Of a DNA stretch of 64,000 bases, positions 9,353-17,620 are shown one piece after another; position 1 is the first letter of the stretch, and every line of letters starts with the position of its first letter. Source of the stretch: Leucobacter sp. OLIS6 (GTDB lineage: Bacteria > Actinomycetota > Actinomycetes > Actinomycetales > Microbacteriaceae); assembly GCF_002752355.1 (NCBI RefSeq), contig NZ_MRAV01000008.1:1-64000 (forward strand). Reading direction: 5' to 3'. Below the pieces are notes generated by a model. That model was not told where the DNA came from. It saw only the letters and a list, made by a program, of their open reading frames with translations, and ran no database searches. The translations under genes were made by a program, and so were the position numbers.

Positions 9353-10234
9353 ATGGAGTTCGTGGAATCCGATGACGGATCGTGGGTCGCCTTCGAGCTG
9401 ATCGGTGCCGATGCGACGAGCGCCGACGCCAGCACCGGCGCCGACGCGCCCGCCACCAGCACCGCCACCGCCACCCCGGCGGATCCGGTGATCGTGATCC
9501 CCGGCGGCCCCTGCCGCGGGCCCGAGTACCTCGACGGCCTCGCCGGGCTCGCGGAGGTGCGTCCGCTCGCGGTCCTGCACTTGCGCGGCACCGAGCCGAC
9601 GGGCGGCCTCTCACGCGGGTGGTGGGCGGACGCCGCCGACGCGATCGCGGTCGCCGATCGGCTCGGCCTCGAACGCTTCGACCTGCTCGCTCACTCGGCG
9701 GGCACCCGGGCGGCCCTCGCGCTCACCGCGCGTTTCCCGGGCCGGGCCCGATCCCTCGCGCTCATCACGCCGGCCGCGGCCTGGCTCACGGGCACTCCGC
9801 ACGACGGCGACGAGGTCGGCGCACGCCGCGACGATCCGCTGATCGACGCGGCGCTTGCCTCGATGGAGGTCGAACCCGCCGACGAGGCCGCGTTCCAGCG
9901 CGCGTGGGAGACCGAGGCGCCCGCAGGCTACGCCGCCTGGGGTGACGCGGAGCGCAGGCACGCGACGATCGGCGGTATATCGCTCGCCGCCGCGACCGCC
10001 TGGTTCCGGGGGACCCCCGAGGACGCGGTCGAGCGGATCCTGCGTGCCGAACGGCCGCCCGCCCTCGTGCTCGCCGGGGCGGAGGACATCCTGAGCGGGG
10101 TCGAGACGGTGCGCGCCTACGCGGCGGCCCTGGGCGCCGAGCTGCGGACCCTCGACGGCTGCGGGCACTACCCGTGGGTGGAGCGGCCGGCGGGGTTCCG
10201 CGCGGCGCTCGACGATTGGATCGCCGCCCGCTGA
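9353..10234 (+). CDS. Alpha/beta-fold hydrolase
   Basis: A 293-residue soluble hydrolase. The oxyanion segment IPGGPCRGPEYL (~residues 47-58) precedes the nucleophile elbow AHSAGT (Ser ~109), and the late DGCGHYPW supplies the catalytic His. The acid is probably Asp/Glu in the GAEDILSG strand. The overall form is close to proline iminopeptidase/haloperoxidase-like hydrolases. Residues ~18-40 are an Ala/Thr-rich, low-complexity insert, unusual in this fold. The mRNA is probably leaderless. Substrate unknown. Confidence 0.8.
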   Translation: MEFVESDDGSWVAFELIGADATSADASTGADAPATSTATATPADPVIVIPGGPCRGPEYLDGLAGLAEVRPLAVLHLRGTEPTGGLSRGWWADAADAIAVADRLGLERFDLLAHSAGTRAALALTARFPGRARSLALITPAAAWLTGTPHDGDEVGARRDDPLIDAALASMEVEPADEAAFQRAWETEAPAGYAAWGDAERRHATIGGISLAAATAWFRGTPEDAVERILRAERPPALVLAGAEDILSGVETVRAYAAALGAELRTLDGCGHYPWVERPAGFRAALDDWIAAR

Positions 10235-10295
10235 AACCTGCGCCCGACGGAACCCCCTCGCCGGCCGCGGTTTTCGCGCGGCGCGGACGGGCCGC

Positions 10296-10301
10296 TAGCC
10301 T
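10296..10301 (+). promoter_or_regulatory. -10 box (TAGCCT) of a leaderless promoter
   Basis: TAGCCT ends 6 nt before the ATG at 10308 of the DUF817 gene, and no ribosome binding site is seen. Confidence 0.6.
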
Positions 10302-10307
10302 CGAGGG

Positions 10308-11231
10308 ATGACGGACGGCACCCGCGAGTTCACCCGCCTCGAGCGCGGGATCGATCGGCTCGCCCACCGGATCCTGCGGGGCGCGCCCCGCCGTGGGGCC
10401 CGAGCGGTGCTCGTCGAGTGCGCGGTGTTCCTGCTCAAGCAGGCGTGGGCGTGCGTATTCGGTGCGCTGCTGCTCGCCGTGATCGTGGCCGCCCGCCTCT
10501 GGTATCCCGAGGACGCCGCGCTGGCCCGCAACGACGCCCTGACCATCGCGGCGATCGTGATCCAGATCGGTATGCTCGCGTTCCGGCTCGAGAGCGGCCG
10601 GGAGCTGTGGGTGATCGTGCTGTTCCACATCACCGGAACGGCCATGGAGCTGTTCAAGACCGACGTCGGATCCTGGAGCTACGACGGCGAGGGCGTGCTC
10701 CGCATCGGCGCGGTGCCGCTGTTCTCGGGGTTCATGTACGCCGCGGTCGGTTCGTACATGGTGCGCGTGTATCGCCTGCACGATCTGCGCTTCGCGCGGT
10801 ATCCGAAGGTCTGGCTGACGGCGATCGTCGCCGCGCTCATCTACCTGAACTTCTTCGGGCACCACTTCGTGTTCGACTTCCGGTGGATCCTGCTCGCAGC
10901 CGTCGTGGTGCTCTGGTTGCCGACCGTGATGCATTTCCGCGTGTGGCGTACGACGCTGCGGGTGCCGATCCTGCCGGTGTTCGTCGGGGTCGCGCTCTTC
11001 ATCTGGTTCGCCGAGAACATCGGGACCTGGGCCGGCGCCTGGTTCTACCCGAATCAGACCGACGGCTGGCACCTCGTGTCGCCGCAGAAGATCGTCGCCT
11101 GGTTCCTGCTGATGATCATCTCGATCGTGCTCGTCACCTTCGTGTACCCGCCGAAACCGCCCGAGGCGGGTGAGCCGGGCGCCGGGGATGCGGAACGGCC
11201 CGCCCCCGAGAGGGAGCGGGCCGTCGACTGA
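10308..11231 (+). CDS. DUF817-family integral membrane protein
   Basis: A 307-residue protein with about seven to eight membrane helices, matching the DUF817 (YoaT-like) family. Conserved parts include FKTDVGSWSY, the following VPLFSGFMYAAVGSYMVR, and WFAENIGTWAGAW in the C-terminal half. The function of the family is not established. The C-terminal ~30 residues are Pro/Glu-rich and cytoplasmic, and their coding sequence contains a GC-rich hairpin (11195-11224) that may end transcription. It is expressed from a probable leaderless promoter. Confidence 0.8.
   Translation: MTDGTREFTRLERGIDRLAHRILRGAPRRGARAVLVECAVFLLKQAWACVFGALLLAVIVAARLWYPEDAALARNDALTIAAIVIQIGMLAFRLESGRELWVIVLFHITGTAMELFKTDVGSWSYDGEGVLRIGAVPLFSGFMYAAVGSYMVRVYRLHDLRFARYPKVWLTAIVAALIYLNFFGHHFVFDFRWILLAAVVVLWLPTVMHFRVWRTTLRVPILPVFVGVALFIWFAENIGTWAGAWFYPNQTDGWHLVSPQKIVAWFLLMIISIVLVTFVYPPKPPEAGEPGAGDAERPAPERERAVD
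11195..11224 (+). terminator. GC hairpin at the 3' end of the DUF817 gene
   Basis: ACGGCCCGC (11195-11203) pairs with GCGGGCCGT (11216-11224) across a 12-nt loop. It lies inside the last codons. No T tract follows, so terminator activity is uncertain. Confidence 0.35.
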
Positions 11232-11253
11232 GGCTGCTGCGGTCGGCCGCGGC

Positions 11254-11775
11254 TCACCAGCCCCAGTAGGGGATCGACGCGAGGGCGCCGAAGGTCACCG
11301 CGGCGATCCCGAAGAGCGCGGCGAGGGCGGTCGCGCCGAGCATGATCGAGTTGAGCACGACGCCCCAGATCGCGAGGGTGCGGTCGGCGGTGCGGCGGCG
11401 CAGGGCGATGATGCCGAAGACGAGGCCGACGATCGGCGCGATGAAGGTCCAGCCGGCGACCACCGAGACGATGCCGAGCACGAAGCTCGTGATCGTGAAT
11501 GTGCGGGTCTGATCGGGGTTCGGCGCGGGGCGGGGAGCCCCCTGGTACGGCGCCTGCGGGATCGGGTGCGCGGCGGCCGCCGGCGGCAGGTCGGCGTCGG
11601 GTCCGAGCGGCGGCAGCGGGATCGTCGGCTGCTGGGCGGTGGACTGCCCGCCCTGCAGCGTCACGGTCGGCTGGGTGCCGGTGGTGTCGGGCATGACCGC
11701 GGTGGCGGCTGCGGGATCCGCCACGACGGCGGTGTCGGTCTGTGCCTGGTCGTTCGAGCTGGCGGTGGCGTTCAT
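11254..11775 (-). CDS. DUF4190-domain membrane protein
   Basis: A 173-residue protein. The first ~90 residues are a Pro/Gln/Ala/Thr-rich, disordered cytoplasmic segment (TIPLPPLGPDADLPP and similar). Two membrane helices follow (~95-118 and ~135-160), separated by a short basic loop IIALRRRTADR, the hallmark of DUF4190 proteins. Function unknown; members are common in Actinobacteria. The ATG at 11775 has GAAGGGA 7 nt upstream. A -10-like TAGCGT lies upstream on the minus strand (11834-11839). Confidence 0.8.
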   Translation of the reverse strand: MNATASSNDQAQTDTAVVADPAAATAVMPDTTGTQPTVTLQGGQSTAQQPTIPLPPLGPDADLPPAAAAHPIPQAPYQGAPRPAPNPDQTRTFTITSFVLGIVSVVAGWTFIAPIVGLVFGIIALRRRTADRTLAIWGVVLNSIMLGATALAALFGIAAVTFGALASIPYWGW

Positions 11776-11988
11776 GACGCGTTCCCTTCGGTGTGGCTCC
11801 GGCCTCGATGGTCGTCCGGTGCGTGATGATTCCACGCTACGGATCCGTCGAGCCCGTGCCATCGGACCGCGGTATCGACGGGATCGTACCCGGGTACCCG
11901 CTCGGATCGGGGGAAACCCCGAGGCGACCCTGAGAGCCCGCAATCCCGACGGACCTGCCTGGCGCGTGCGTGCGTCCACGCCTCTTGT

Positions 11989-12058
11989 GCCTCTTCGAGT
12001 GGCGCCAAACCGCTGGAATCTTGCGGAATAGCAGCCGTTTGTCGCCACTCGACGAGGC
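11989..12058. repeat. Hairpin element, copy A
   Basis: Two 22-nt arms (11989-12010 and 12037-12058) are complementary at 20 of 22 positions; the shared core is TCGAGTGGCG / CGCCACTCGA. The 26-nt loop contains GCTGGAATC and GAATAGC, both also found in copy B. It is not a simple terminator because no T tract follows. Confidence 0.75.
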
Positions 12059-12145
12059 GTGCGAGCGCGTACGCGTGATTCAAAGTGGCCTCCGCATCGG
12101 GCAGAGGAGACGAGGCCGGGTGCCCGCAGCACGGGTGCCCGCGCA

Positions 12146-12213
12146 TTTCGTCGAGTGGCGCCAAACAGCTGGAATCGGCCAGAATAGCGCCAGTTCGCCG
12201 CCACTCGACGAAA
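12146..12213. repeat. Hairpin element, copy B
   Basis: Arms 12146-12166 and 12193-12213 are complementary at 19 of 21 positions with the same TCGAGTGGCG core as copy A. The loop shares GCTGGAATC and GAATAGC with copy A. Conservation of loop as well as arms shows these are copies of one element and not chance palindromes. Confidence 0.75.
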
Positions 12214-12235
12214 GCCGAAGAGGGAGAAGTCAGCC

Positions 12236-13798
12236 TCAGTGCTGCGCGTCGGAGACGCTCGTGCCCCTCGGCGTGAGGAAGAAGATCGTGACCGCGACGG
12301 CGACGAGCACACCGCCGCCGATGATCCCGGTCCACTGCATCGAATGCGTGAACGCGATCCCGGCCTCGTGCGCGAGCTCGGGCAGGCCGAGCTTCTGCGC
12401 GACCGCGATGGCGCCGCCGAGCGACGACTCCGCATCGGCGACCGCCGCGGGGTCGGGGGTTCCCGGCCAGACGAATCCCGCGAAGTTCGCGCGGTACCAG
12501 AGTGCTGCGACGCTGCCGAGGATCGCGACGCCGAGCACGCTGCCGAGCTCGTACGCGGTCTCTTCGAGCGCCGCGGCGCTGCCGGCCTTCTCCTCGGGGC
12601 TGCCCGACATGATGAGGGCCGATCCGATGGCGAGCGCGCCCGTGCCGACGCCGACGAGCGTGATGGCGATGAGCACGGTGAGGGTCGAGAGGGTGCCGGG
12701 CTGCACGCCGATGAGGATCATGCCGACACCGGCCGAGGCGATGCCGCCGGCGAGGACCGCGCGCGGGCTGGTCCAGCGGGCGAGCGCGGGGGCGAGCAGC
12801 GCCGAGATCGCGCCGCCGATCGCGGCGGGGAAGAGGCGCAGGCCCGTCTCGACGGGGGTGGCGCCGTCGACGAGCTGCATCCACTGCGCGAGAAGCAGCA
12901 GCGCGGATCCCATGGCGAAGCTCGATCCGAGCGCGCCGATGATGCCGGCCGAGAACGGTCGGCTGCGGAACAGACGCAGGTCGAGCAGGGGCGCGTCGCT
13001 GCGCAGGCAGCGCACCGCGAACCAGCTGAGCAGCGCGAGCGAGGCGAGCAGGGCGGCCCAGGCGGTGGGGTTCGCGAGGGATGCGCCGACGCCGAACTCC
13101 TTGACCGACCAGATGAACAGGGTCATGCCCGCGAGCGAGAGGATCACGCCGAGCGGGTCGATGCGGCCCGGGTTCGCGACCTTCGACTCGGGCAGCACGA
13201 AGATGCCCGCGACGAGCGCGACGACCATGAGCGGCACGTTGATGAGGAACGCCGATTGCCATGAGAACTGCTCGAGCAGCGCGCCGCCGATGAGCGGGCC
13301 GACGGCGGCGCCGAGACTCGACGCCGCGGCCCAGATGCCGAGCGCGAGGGTGCGTTCGCGCGGATCCTTGAACACGACGCGGATGAGCGACAGCGTGGTC
13401 GGCATGATCATCGCGCCGCCGAGCCCGAGGAACGCGCGGAGCGCGATGACGGCCTCGGCGTTCGTCGCCCAGAGCACGAGCAGCGAGGTGCCGCCGAAGA
13501 TCGTGTAGCCGATGAGGAGCATGCGCTTGCGGCCCCAGCGGTCGGCGAGCGCGGTGCAGGTGACGAGCAGGCCCGCGAGCACGAGCGAGTAGACGTCGAC
13601 GATCCAGAGCACCTGGTCGGCGCTCGGGCGCAGCTGCTCGGTGAGGTCGGGGATCGCGATGTTGAGGATCGTCATGTCCATCGTGATCACGAGCAGGCTG
13701 GCCGTGAGCACGGCGAGCGTGCCCCAGCGTCGGGCCTTCGAGTAGGGCTGCGGTGCGGTGGCGTGGGACTGAGTGGTCGATGCTGCTGCGTCGGTCAC
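12236..13798 (-). CDS. DHA2-family MFS drug exporter
   Basis: A 520-residue, 14-helix MFS transporter of the EmrB/QacA (DHA2) type. Diagnostic segments: MDMTILNIAIPDL in helix 1, LADRWGRKRMLLIG (motif A, ~residues 85-98), and AASSLGAAVGPLIGGALL (antiporter motif C) in helix 5. It should expel cationic or lipophilic compounds by proton antiport. The GTG start at 13798 overlaps the stop of the upstream TetR gene (GTGA), so regulator and pump are co-translated; drug-induced release of the regulator would raise both. Confidence 0.9.
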   Translation of the reverse strand: MTDAAASTTQSHATAPQPYSKARRWGTLAVLTASLLVITMDMTILNIAIPDLTEQLRPSADQVLWIVDVYSLVLAGLLVTCTALADRWGRKRMLLIGYTIFGGTSLLVLWATNAEAVIALRAFLGLGGAMIMPTTLSLIRVVFKDPRERTLALGIWAAASSLGAAVGPLIGGALLEQFSWQSAFLINVPLMVVALVAGIFVLPESKVANPGRIDPLGVILSLAGMTLFIWSVKEFGVGASLANPTAWAALLASLALLSWFAVRCLRSDAPLLDLRLFRSRPFSAGIIGALGSSFAMGSALLLLAQWMQLVDGATPVETGLRLFPAAIGGAISALLAPALARWTSPRAVLAGGIASAGVGMILIGVQPGTLSTLTVLIAITLVGVGTGALAIGSALIMSGSPEEKAGSAAALEETAYELGSVLGVAILGSVAALWYRANFAGFVWPGTPDPAAVADAESSLGGAIAVAQKLGLPELAHEAGIAFTHSMQWTGIIGGGVLVAVAVTIFFLTPRGTSVSDAQH

Positions 13799-14418
13799 GA
13801 GCGGGGTCCGTTCTGGTGCTGCGGGGCGGGCTCCGTGGAGCGGGGGCGTGCGGGGTGGGCGAGTGCTTCGAGATCGCCGACGATGACGTCGAGATCGAGC
13901 GGCTCGTCGTGGAGCCCCGCGTGGATCATGGCGCCGTCGACGTAGATCGCGACGGCGCGGGCTCGGTCGGGCGGGAGGCGTTCCGAGAGGATCGCGACCG
14001 CGCGGTCGAACCAGCGGCGGGCGAGGGCGCGCCGGGTCGGATCCGATGCGCCGGCGCTCACGAGGATCAGGTCGGCCTGCACCTGGCGCGGGTCGACGAG
14101 CCAGGAGCGCACGAAGGGGGCGAGGTCGGCGACGGTGAAGTCGTCGGCCGAGGTGATCTCGGCGAGCAGGTCGAGCGCCGCGTCGGTCTCGGCGACGAGC
14201 TGTTCGAGCGCCGACTCGCGGAGCTCGTCGAGCGAGGCGAAGTACTGGGTGGTGGATCCGAGCGAGACGCCCGCGCGCGCGGCGACGCGGCGGTGGGTGA
14301 GGGAGGCGGTGCCGCCCTCGATGATGAGCTCGGCGGCCGCGGCGATGATCGCGCGCTTGCGGCCCTCGGGGTCGCGGCGGCCCGGTGCGGGCGCGTCGAT
14401 GACGGGCTGCTCGGTCAC
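13795..14418 (-). CDS. TetR-family transcriptional regulator
   Basis: A 207-residue regulator. The N-terminal HTH is RKRAIIAAAAELIIEGG followed by LTHRRVAARAGVSLGSTTQYF (~residues 18-60). The rest is the helical ligand-binding domain, in the style of TetR_C_6/AcrR-like members. The start is GTG at 14418 with AAAGGGG about 7 nt upstream; the longer frame upstream lacks similarity and crosses the operator. The adjacent large palindrome (14432-14472) is the expected binding site. It precedes the DHA2 exporter with a GTGA overlap, so it most likely represses both genes. Confidence 0.88.
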   Translation of the reverse strand: MTEQPVIDAPAPGRRDPEGRKRAIIAAAAELIIEGGTASLTHRRVAARAGVSLGSTTQYFASLDELRESALEQLVAETDAALDLLAEITSADDFTVADLAPFVRSWLVDPRQVQADLILVSAGASDPTRRALARRWFDRAVAILSERLPPDRARAVAIYVDGAMIHAGLHDEPLDLDVIVGDLEALAHPARPRSTEPAPQHQNGPRS

Positions 14419-14431
14419 GACCGACCCCTTT

Positions 14432-14472
14432 CTGTACGTTTGTACATCAATTGAACGTGTACAAGCGTACAG
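14432..14472. promoter_or_regulatory. TetR-type operator (large palindrome)
   Basis: Arms CTGTACGTTTGTACA (14432-14446) and TGTACAAGCGTACAG (14458-14472) are complementary at 14 of 15 positions around an 11-nt spacer that itself contains TCAATTGA. The site lies 14 nt before the TetR start codon and so overlaps the promoter region; repression of the regulator-exporter operon is the obvious role. Confidence 0.75.
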
Positions 14473-14519
14473 GAACGCGCGGCGCCCCTGCCCGAGCAGT
14501 TCCTGTGCATCGCCGCCGG

Positions 14520-14525
14520 TAGGCT
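14520..14525 (+). promoter_or_regulatory. -10 box (TAGGCT) of a leaderless promoter
   Basis: TAGGCT ends exactly 6 nt before the ATG at 14532; no ribosome binding site is visible. Confidence 0.6.
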
Positions 14526-14531
14526 TCGGGC

Positions 14532-15299
14532 ATGACACCGACGTCCTCCGCAGCGTTCTCCGACGCGTCCCCGGCGGCTCACCGGAGCGCAGCCGGATCC
14601 GCACGGTCCGTGCGCCCCGCGGGATCGCCGACCGCGCTGCTCGCCTGGTTCGCGCCCTACGCGATCGTCTCGGCGGTGCACGTGATCCTCCGCTTCGCCG
14701 AGCACCCGCTCGCGGAGCCCACCAAGCTGATCCTGATGCCCGCGCTCGTGCTCGCCGTGCTCGGCGCCGCCGCAAGGATCCGCCCGTTCCCGCGCGGCGT
14801 CGTCGCCGTGCTCGTCATCGGGATCCTCGCCTCCTGGCTCGGCGACGGCGCGGGCACCTTCTTCCCGACGCTGCCCGAGCTGCCGATGATGCTCGCGTGC
14901 TTCGGGATCGCGCACCTCGCCTACATGTGGGTGTTCTGGCGCGGGGCGGGGATCGCGGCGCGACCGCGCGTGCCGCTCTGGGCCGCGGCCTCCGCGCTCT
15001 GGTGGATCGTGCTCATCGCGATCCTCGGCCCGCACACGGGCGCGCTCCTGATCCCGGTCGCGCTGTACGGCCTCGTGCTCGGCGGCACCGCGACGCTCGC
15101 GTCGCGCTGCGGCCCGGTCGTCGCCTGGGGCGGCGTCTGGTTCCTCGTGTCGGACTCGATCCTCGCGTTCCGCCTGTTCCTGCCCGACGCCATGCCGGAC
15201 TGGACCAGCGGCATGGTCATGCTGACCTACTGCCTCGGGCAGGGGCTCATCGCCGCGGGAGTGGTGCGCGCGGCGGGGCGCGGCATCGAGCGCGCCTAG
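14532..15299 (+). CDS. YhhN-family (lysoplasmalogenase-like) membrane protein
   Basis: A 255-residue protein with about eight membrane helices. It matches the YhhN/TMEM86 family pattern: EPTKLILMPALVLAVL in helix 2 (~residues 58-73), then LASWLGDGAGTFF with the conserved Asp (~100-112), and LVSDSILAFRLF later. Characterised members hydrolyse the vinyl-ether bond of lysoplasmalogens; whether this one does is inferred from the family. The first ~25 residues are Ser/Ala-rich and may not be conserved. Its stop codon overlaps that of the convergent Nudix gene by 4 bp (CTAG region). Confidence 0.7.
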   Translation: MTPTSSAAFSDASPAAHRSAAGSARSVRPAGSPTALLAWFAPYAIVSAVHVILRFAEHPLAEPTKLILMPALVLAVLGAAARIRPFPRGVVAVLVIGILASWLGDGAGTFFPTLPELPMMLACFGIAHLAYMWVFWRGAGIAARPRVPLWAAASALWWIVLIAILGPHTGALLIPVALYGLVLGGTATLASRCGPVVAWGGVWFLVSDSILAFRLFLPDAMPDWTSGMVMLTYCLGQGLIAAGVVRAAGRGIERA

Positions 15300-16180
15300 A
15301 TCGGGAGCCGCTTGAGCAGCTTCTTCGGGCCGCGGGTCGCCGCGACGCCGACCGCCTCGACGCGGGTGCGCAGCTCCTCGTCGGCGGTCACGACCGACAC
15401 CCGCAGACCGCGCTCCACGAGGGCGCGGGCCTCGGCCACGATCGTGTCGTCGCCCAGCTCGGGCGCCCCCACGACCCGCACGTCGCCCGCCGACTCGACG
15501 TCGCGGGCCACGCCCTCGGTCACGACGACCCACTCGGGGTAGGCAGCGTCGATGCCGGGCAGCGCCGCGTCCGACAGCCCGACGAGCCCCGGCGCGACCG
15601 GCGCCCCGCCGAGCGCCAGGATGCGATCCCGCAGGCGTACAGCGGCGGCGCGGCGATCCTTCCACCAGCCGTCGGGCACCGAGCCGATCACGTTCGCCGC
15701 ATCGACCACGATCGCGGGCGGCGCGGTCAGCAGCGGGCGCAGCAGCGGCCAGCTCGCGGCGAACCCCGGGTGCAGCGAATACTCCTCGACGCGGTCGAGC
15801 GGCACCCACTCGAGCGCGTGGCTCTCGGCGTCGGCGATCACCGGCTCGAACGGGCGCGCGGCATCGGCGACGATCGTCGCGTAGGTCCAGCCGCCGCGAT
15901 CCAGCACGTGCCGGTAGCGGGGGAGCACCCCGTCGAGCGGCACGCCGGCCTCCTCGTTCGACTCGCGCACCGCGGCCGCAACCGCGTCCTCGTGCTCGTG
16001 CCGCGCCCCGCCGGGAATGCCCCAGGTGCCGCCGTGATGGCTCCAGTCGGCGCGGTGCTGCAGCAGCACCCCGCGCCCCGGATCGTGCAGCAGCAGACCC
16101 GCCGCGCCGAACCGGCCCCAATAGCTGTTGCCGTCCGCCGCCGTGACCCAGGCGTCCCCGGGATCCCTGGTGTCGCTCAT
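15296..16180 (-). CDS. Nudix hydrolase fused to a NYN/PIN-like nuclease domain
   Basis: A 294-residue two-domain protein. The N-terminal half is a Nudix hydrolase with a complete Nudix box from Gly58 to Val80 (GGARHEH E ... RESNEEAGV), which hydrolyses nucleoside-diphosphate-linked substrates. From about residue 146 a second domain begins PAIVVDAANVIGSVPDGWW and ends with VVTADEELRTRVEAVG; the DxxN start and late Asp pair are typical of NYN/PIN-fold ribonucleases (YacP-like). The fusion may couple removal of a 5' cap or nucleotide to RNA cleavage, but this is inference. Promoter is leaderless (TAGGCT at 16187-16192), overlapping the stop of the upstream gene. Confidence 0.8.
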   Translation of the reverse strand: MSDTRDPGDAWVTAADGNSYWGRFGAAGLLLHDPGRGVLLQHRADWSHHGGTWGIPGGARHEHEDAVAAAVRESNEEAGVPLDGVLPRYRHVLDRGGWTYATIVADAARPFEPVIADAESHALEWVPLDRVEEYSLHPGFAASWPLLRPLLTAPPAIVVDAANVIGSVPDGWWKDRRAAAVRLRDRILALGGAPVAPGLVGLSDAALPGIDAAYPEWVVVTEGVARDVESAGDVRVVGAPELGDDTIVAEARALVERGLRVSVVTADEELRTRVEAVGVAATRGPKKLLKRLPI

Positions 16181-16186
16181 GCGACC

Positions 16187-16192
16187 AGCCTA
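16187..16192 (-). promoter_or_regulatory. -10 box (TAGGCT) of a leaderless promoter inside a stop codon
   Basis: On the minus strand TAGGCT ends 6 nt before the Nudix ATG (16180). Its first three bases are the TAG stop codon of the DUF2252 gene, so the end of one gene supplies the promoter of the next. Confidence 0.55.
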
Positions 16193-17593
16193 TTGCGGCG
16201 GGGCCGTTTGGAAACGTCCGGCGTCAATCGCCGCAACGAACGCTCGGTAGTCCGCCAGCGACTGCGCCGCGTACTCCTGCGCCCAGGACGCCATCGCACG
16301 ATCGAACACGTCGTTCGACCCGAGATACCCCGCGATGAACCCGGCCCCCGGGCTCTGCGCGTGCGCCCGCGCCAGCTGGTGCCCGCACGCGCGCACGTAA
16401 TCGAGGAACGCCGGCGGATCCAGCTCCGACACCTCGATCGACGCGTTGAAATCGCGGAACTGCCGCACGTAGAAACCGCGACCGTCGAACTGCAGATGCC
16501 CCAGGAACGCGTCGGAGCTCGACTGCAGCACCTGCTGGAACGTGACCACGCGCTCGCCGCCGTCGGCCGGCGCATCGAGTGCCGTGATCCCGCGGCCCGG
16601 CCGCCGATCCAGCCGGCCGTACTCGTCGAGCACGGAGCGGCCGGCCTCCTTCATCTGCAGGATCAGGGGTTCGCCGTGCGGCCCGGTGAGCACCGCGATG
16701 GAGCAGCGCGTGCCGACGCTGCCCACGCCGACGACGCGGCGGGCGACGTCCGTCGGGGTGTACTGCGCGAGCAGCAGCGCGATGTCGGGCGCGGCCGAGC
16801 GCCGGTACGCCGAGACGAGCTCGCTGAAGCGGTCCTCCTGCGCGGGATCGACGTGCACCAGCGTCGGCGGCTGCTCCCGGATCTGCTGGGTGCCGTCGGG
16901 TGCCGCCTCCATGATCTTCGCCGCGACCCGCGACGAGGTGCGCTTCGCCGCCCGCTTGAGCGTGCGGTTCAGCGCCTTCACCGAGCTCGCGCTCATGCCC
17001 GGCAGCTCCGTCGCGAGGCTCCGCTGGTAGTAGCGCTCGAGCGCCGTGCGCTTCGCGAGCGCGCGCATCGTGATCCGGTACGAGGCGGCTGCCGCGAGCG
17101 TCGCCTCCTCGGCGTCGGCCGCGCCGAAACCGTTGTCGGCGGCCGCGATCGACACGCTCGTCACCAGCCGCTTCACGTCCCACTCCCACGGCGCGATCGC
17201 GGCCTCGTCGAAGTCGTTCAGATCGAACACGAGGCTGCGATCGGGCGCCGCGAAGATGCCGAAGTTGCTGAGGTGCGCGTCGCCGCACGCCACCACCAGG
17301 CGGCCGCTGTCGGGGGAGTCCGCGAGGTCGGCGGCTTGGATCGCCGCCGTCCCGCGGTAGAACGCGAACGGGCTCTCGGCCATGCGGCTCATGCGCAGGG
17401 GCACCAGGTCGGGCAGGCGATCCGCGTTCTGCCGCTCGATGATCCCCAGCGGATCGCGCCCGGGATCCGCGTCGAACTCGGCGTGCGCCGAGCGCGGGGT
17501 GCGGGATCGCGCCGCGCGCCCGTCGGCGCGATGATCGGCGAAGCTCGCCACCGCGTCGTGCTCGAAGCGCAGGCGTCCGGGAATGTGCGACAT
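16190..17593 (-). CDS. DUF2252-family protein
   Basis: A 467-residue protein of the DUF2252 family, whose fold resembles aminoglycoside phosphotransferase-like kinases. Kinase-like motifs are visible: VACGDAHLSNFGIF (catalytic-loop-like, ~residues 112-125) and FDLNDFDEA (metal-binding-like Asp, ~133-141). Upstream, FYRGTAA is also conserved in the family. The true substrate is unknown. The ATG at 17593 has GGAG ~9 nt upstream; the frame continues upstream without similarity, through a repeat tract. It precedes the Nudix-NYN gene by 9 nt, so the two are probably co-transcribed with an extra internal promoter. Confidence 0.82.
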   Translation of the reverse strand: MSHIPGRLRFEHDAVASFADHRADGRAARSRTPRSAHAEFDADPGRDPLGIIERQNADRLPDLVPLRMSRMAESPFAFYRGTAAIQAADLADSPDSGRLVVACGDAHLSNFGIFAAPDRSLVFDLNDFDEAAIAPWEWDVKRLVTSVSIAAADNGFGAADAEEATLAAAASYRITMRALAKRTALERYYQRSLATELPGMSASSVKALNRTLKRAAKRTSSRVAAKIMEAAPDGTQQIREQPPTLVHVDPAQEDRFSELVSAYRRSAAPDIALLLAQYTPTDVARRVVGVGSVGTRCSIAVLTGPHGEPLILQMKEAGRSVLDEYGRLDRRPGRGITALDAPADGGERVVTFQQVLQSSSDAFLGHLQFDGRGFYVRQFRDFNASIEVSELDPPAFLDYVRACGHQLARAHAQSPGAGFIAGYLGSNDVFDRAMASWAQEYAAQSLADYRAFVAAIDAGRFQTAPPQ

Positions 17594-17620
17594 CTTCGTT
17601 CTCCTCGCGGGGTGGCGCGG

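Larger units (their letters stand above)
11776..12235. other. Intergenic region with two related hairpin elements
   Basis: This 460-nt stretch between the DUF4190 gene and the end of the DHA2 exporter gene has no convincing coding sequence. It holds the presumed DUF4190 promoter and two copies of a ~70-nt inverted-repeat element (11989-12058 and 12146-12213). Confidence 0.7.
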
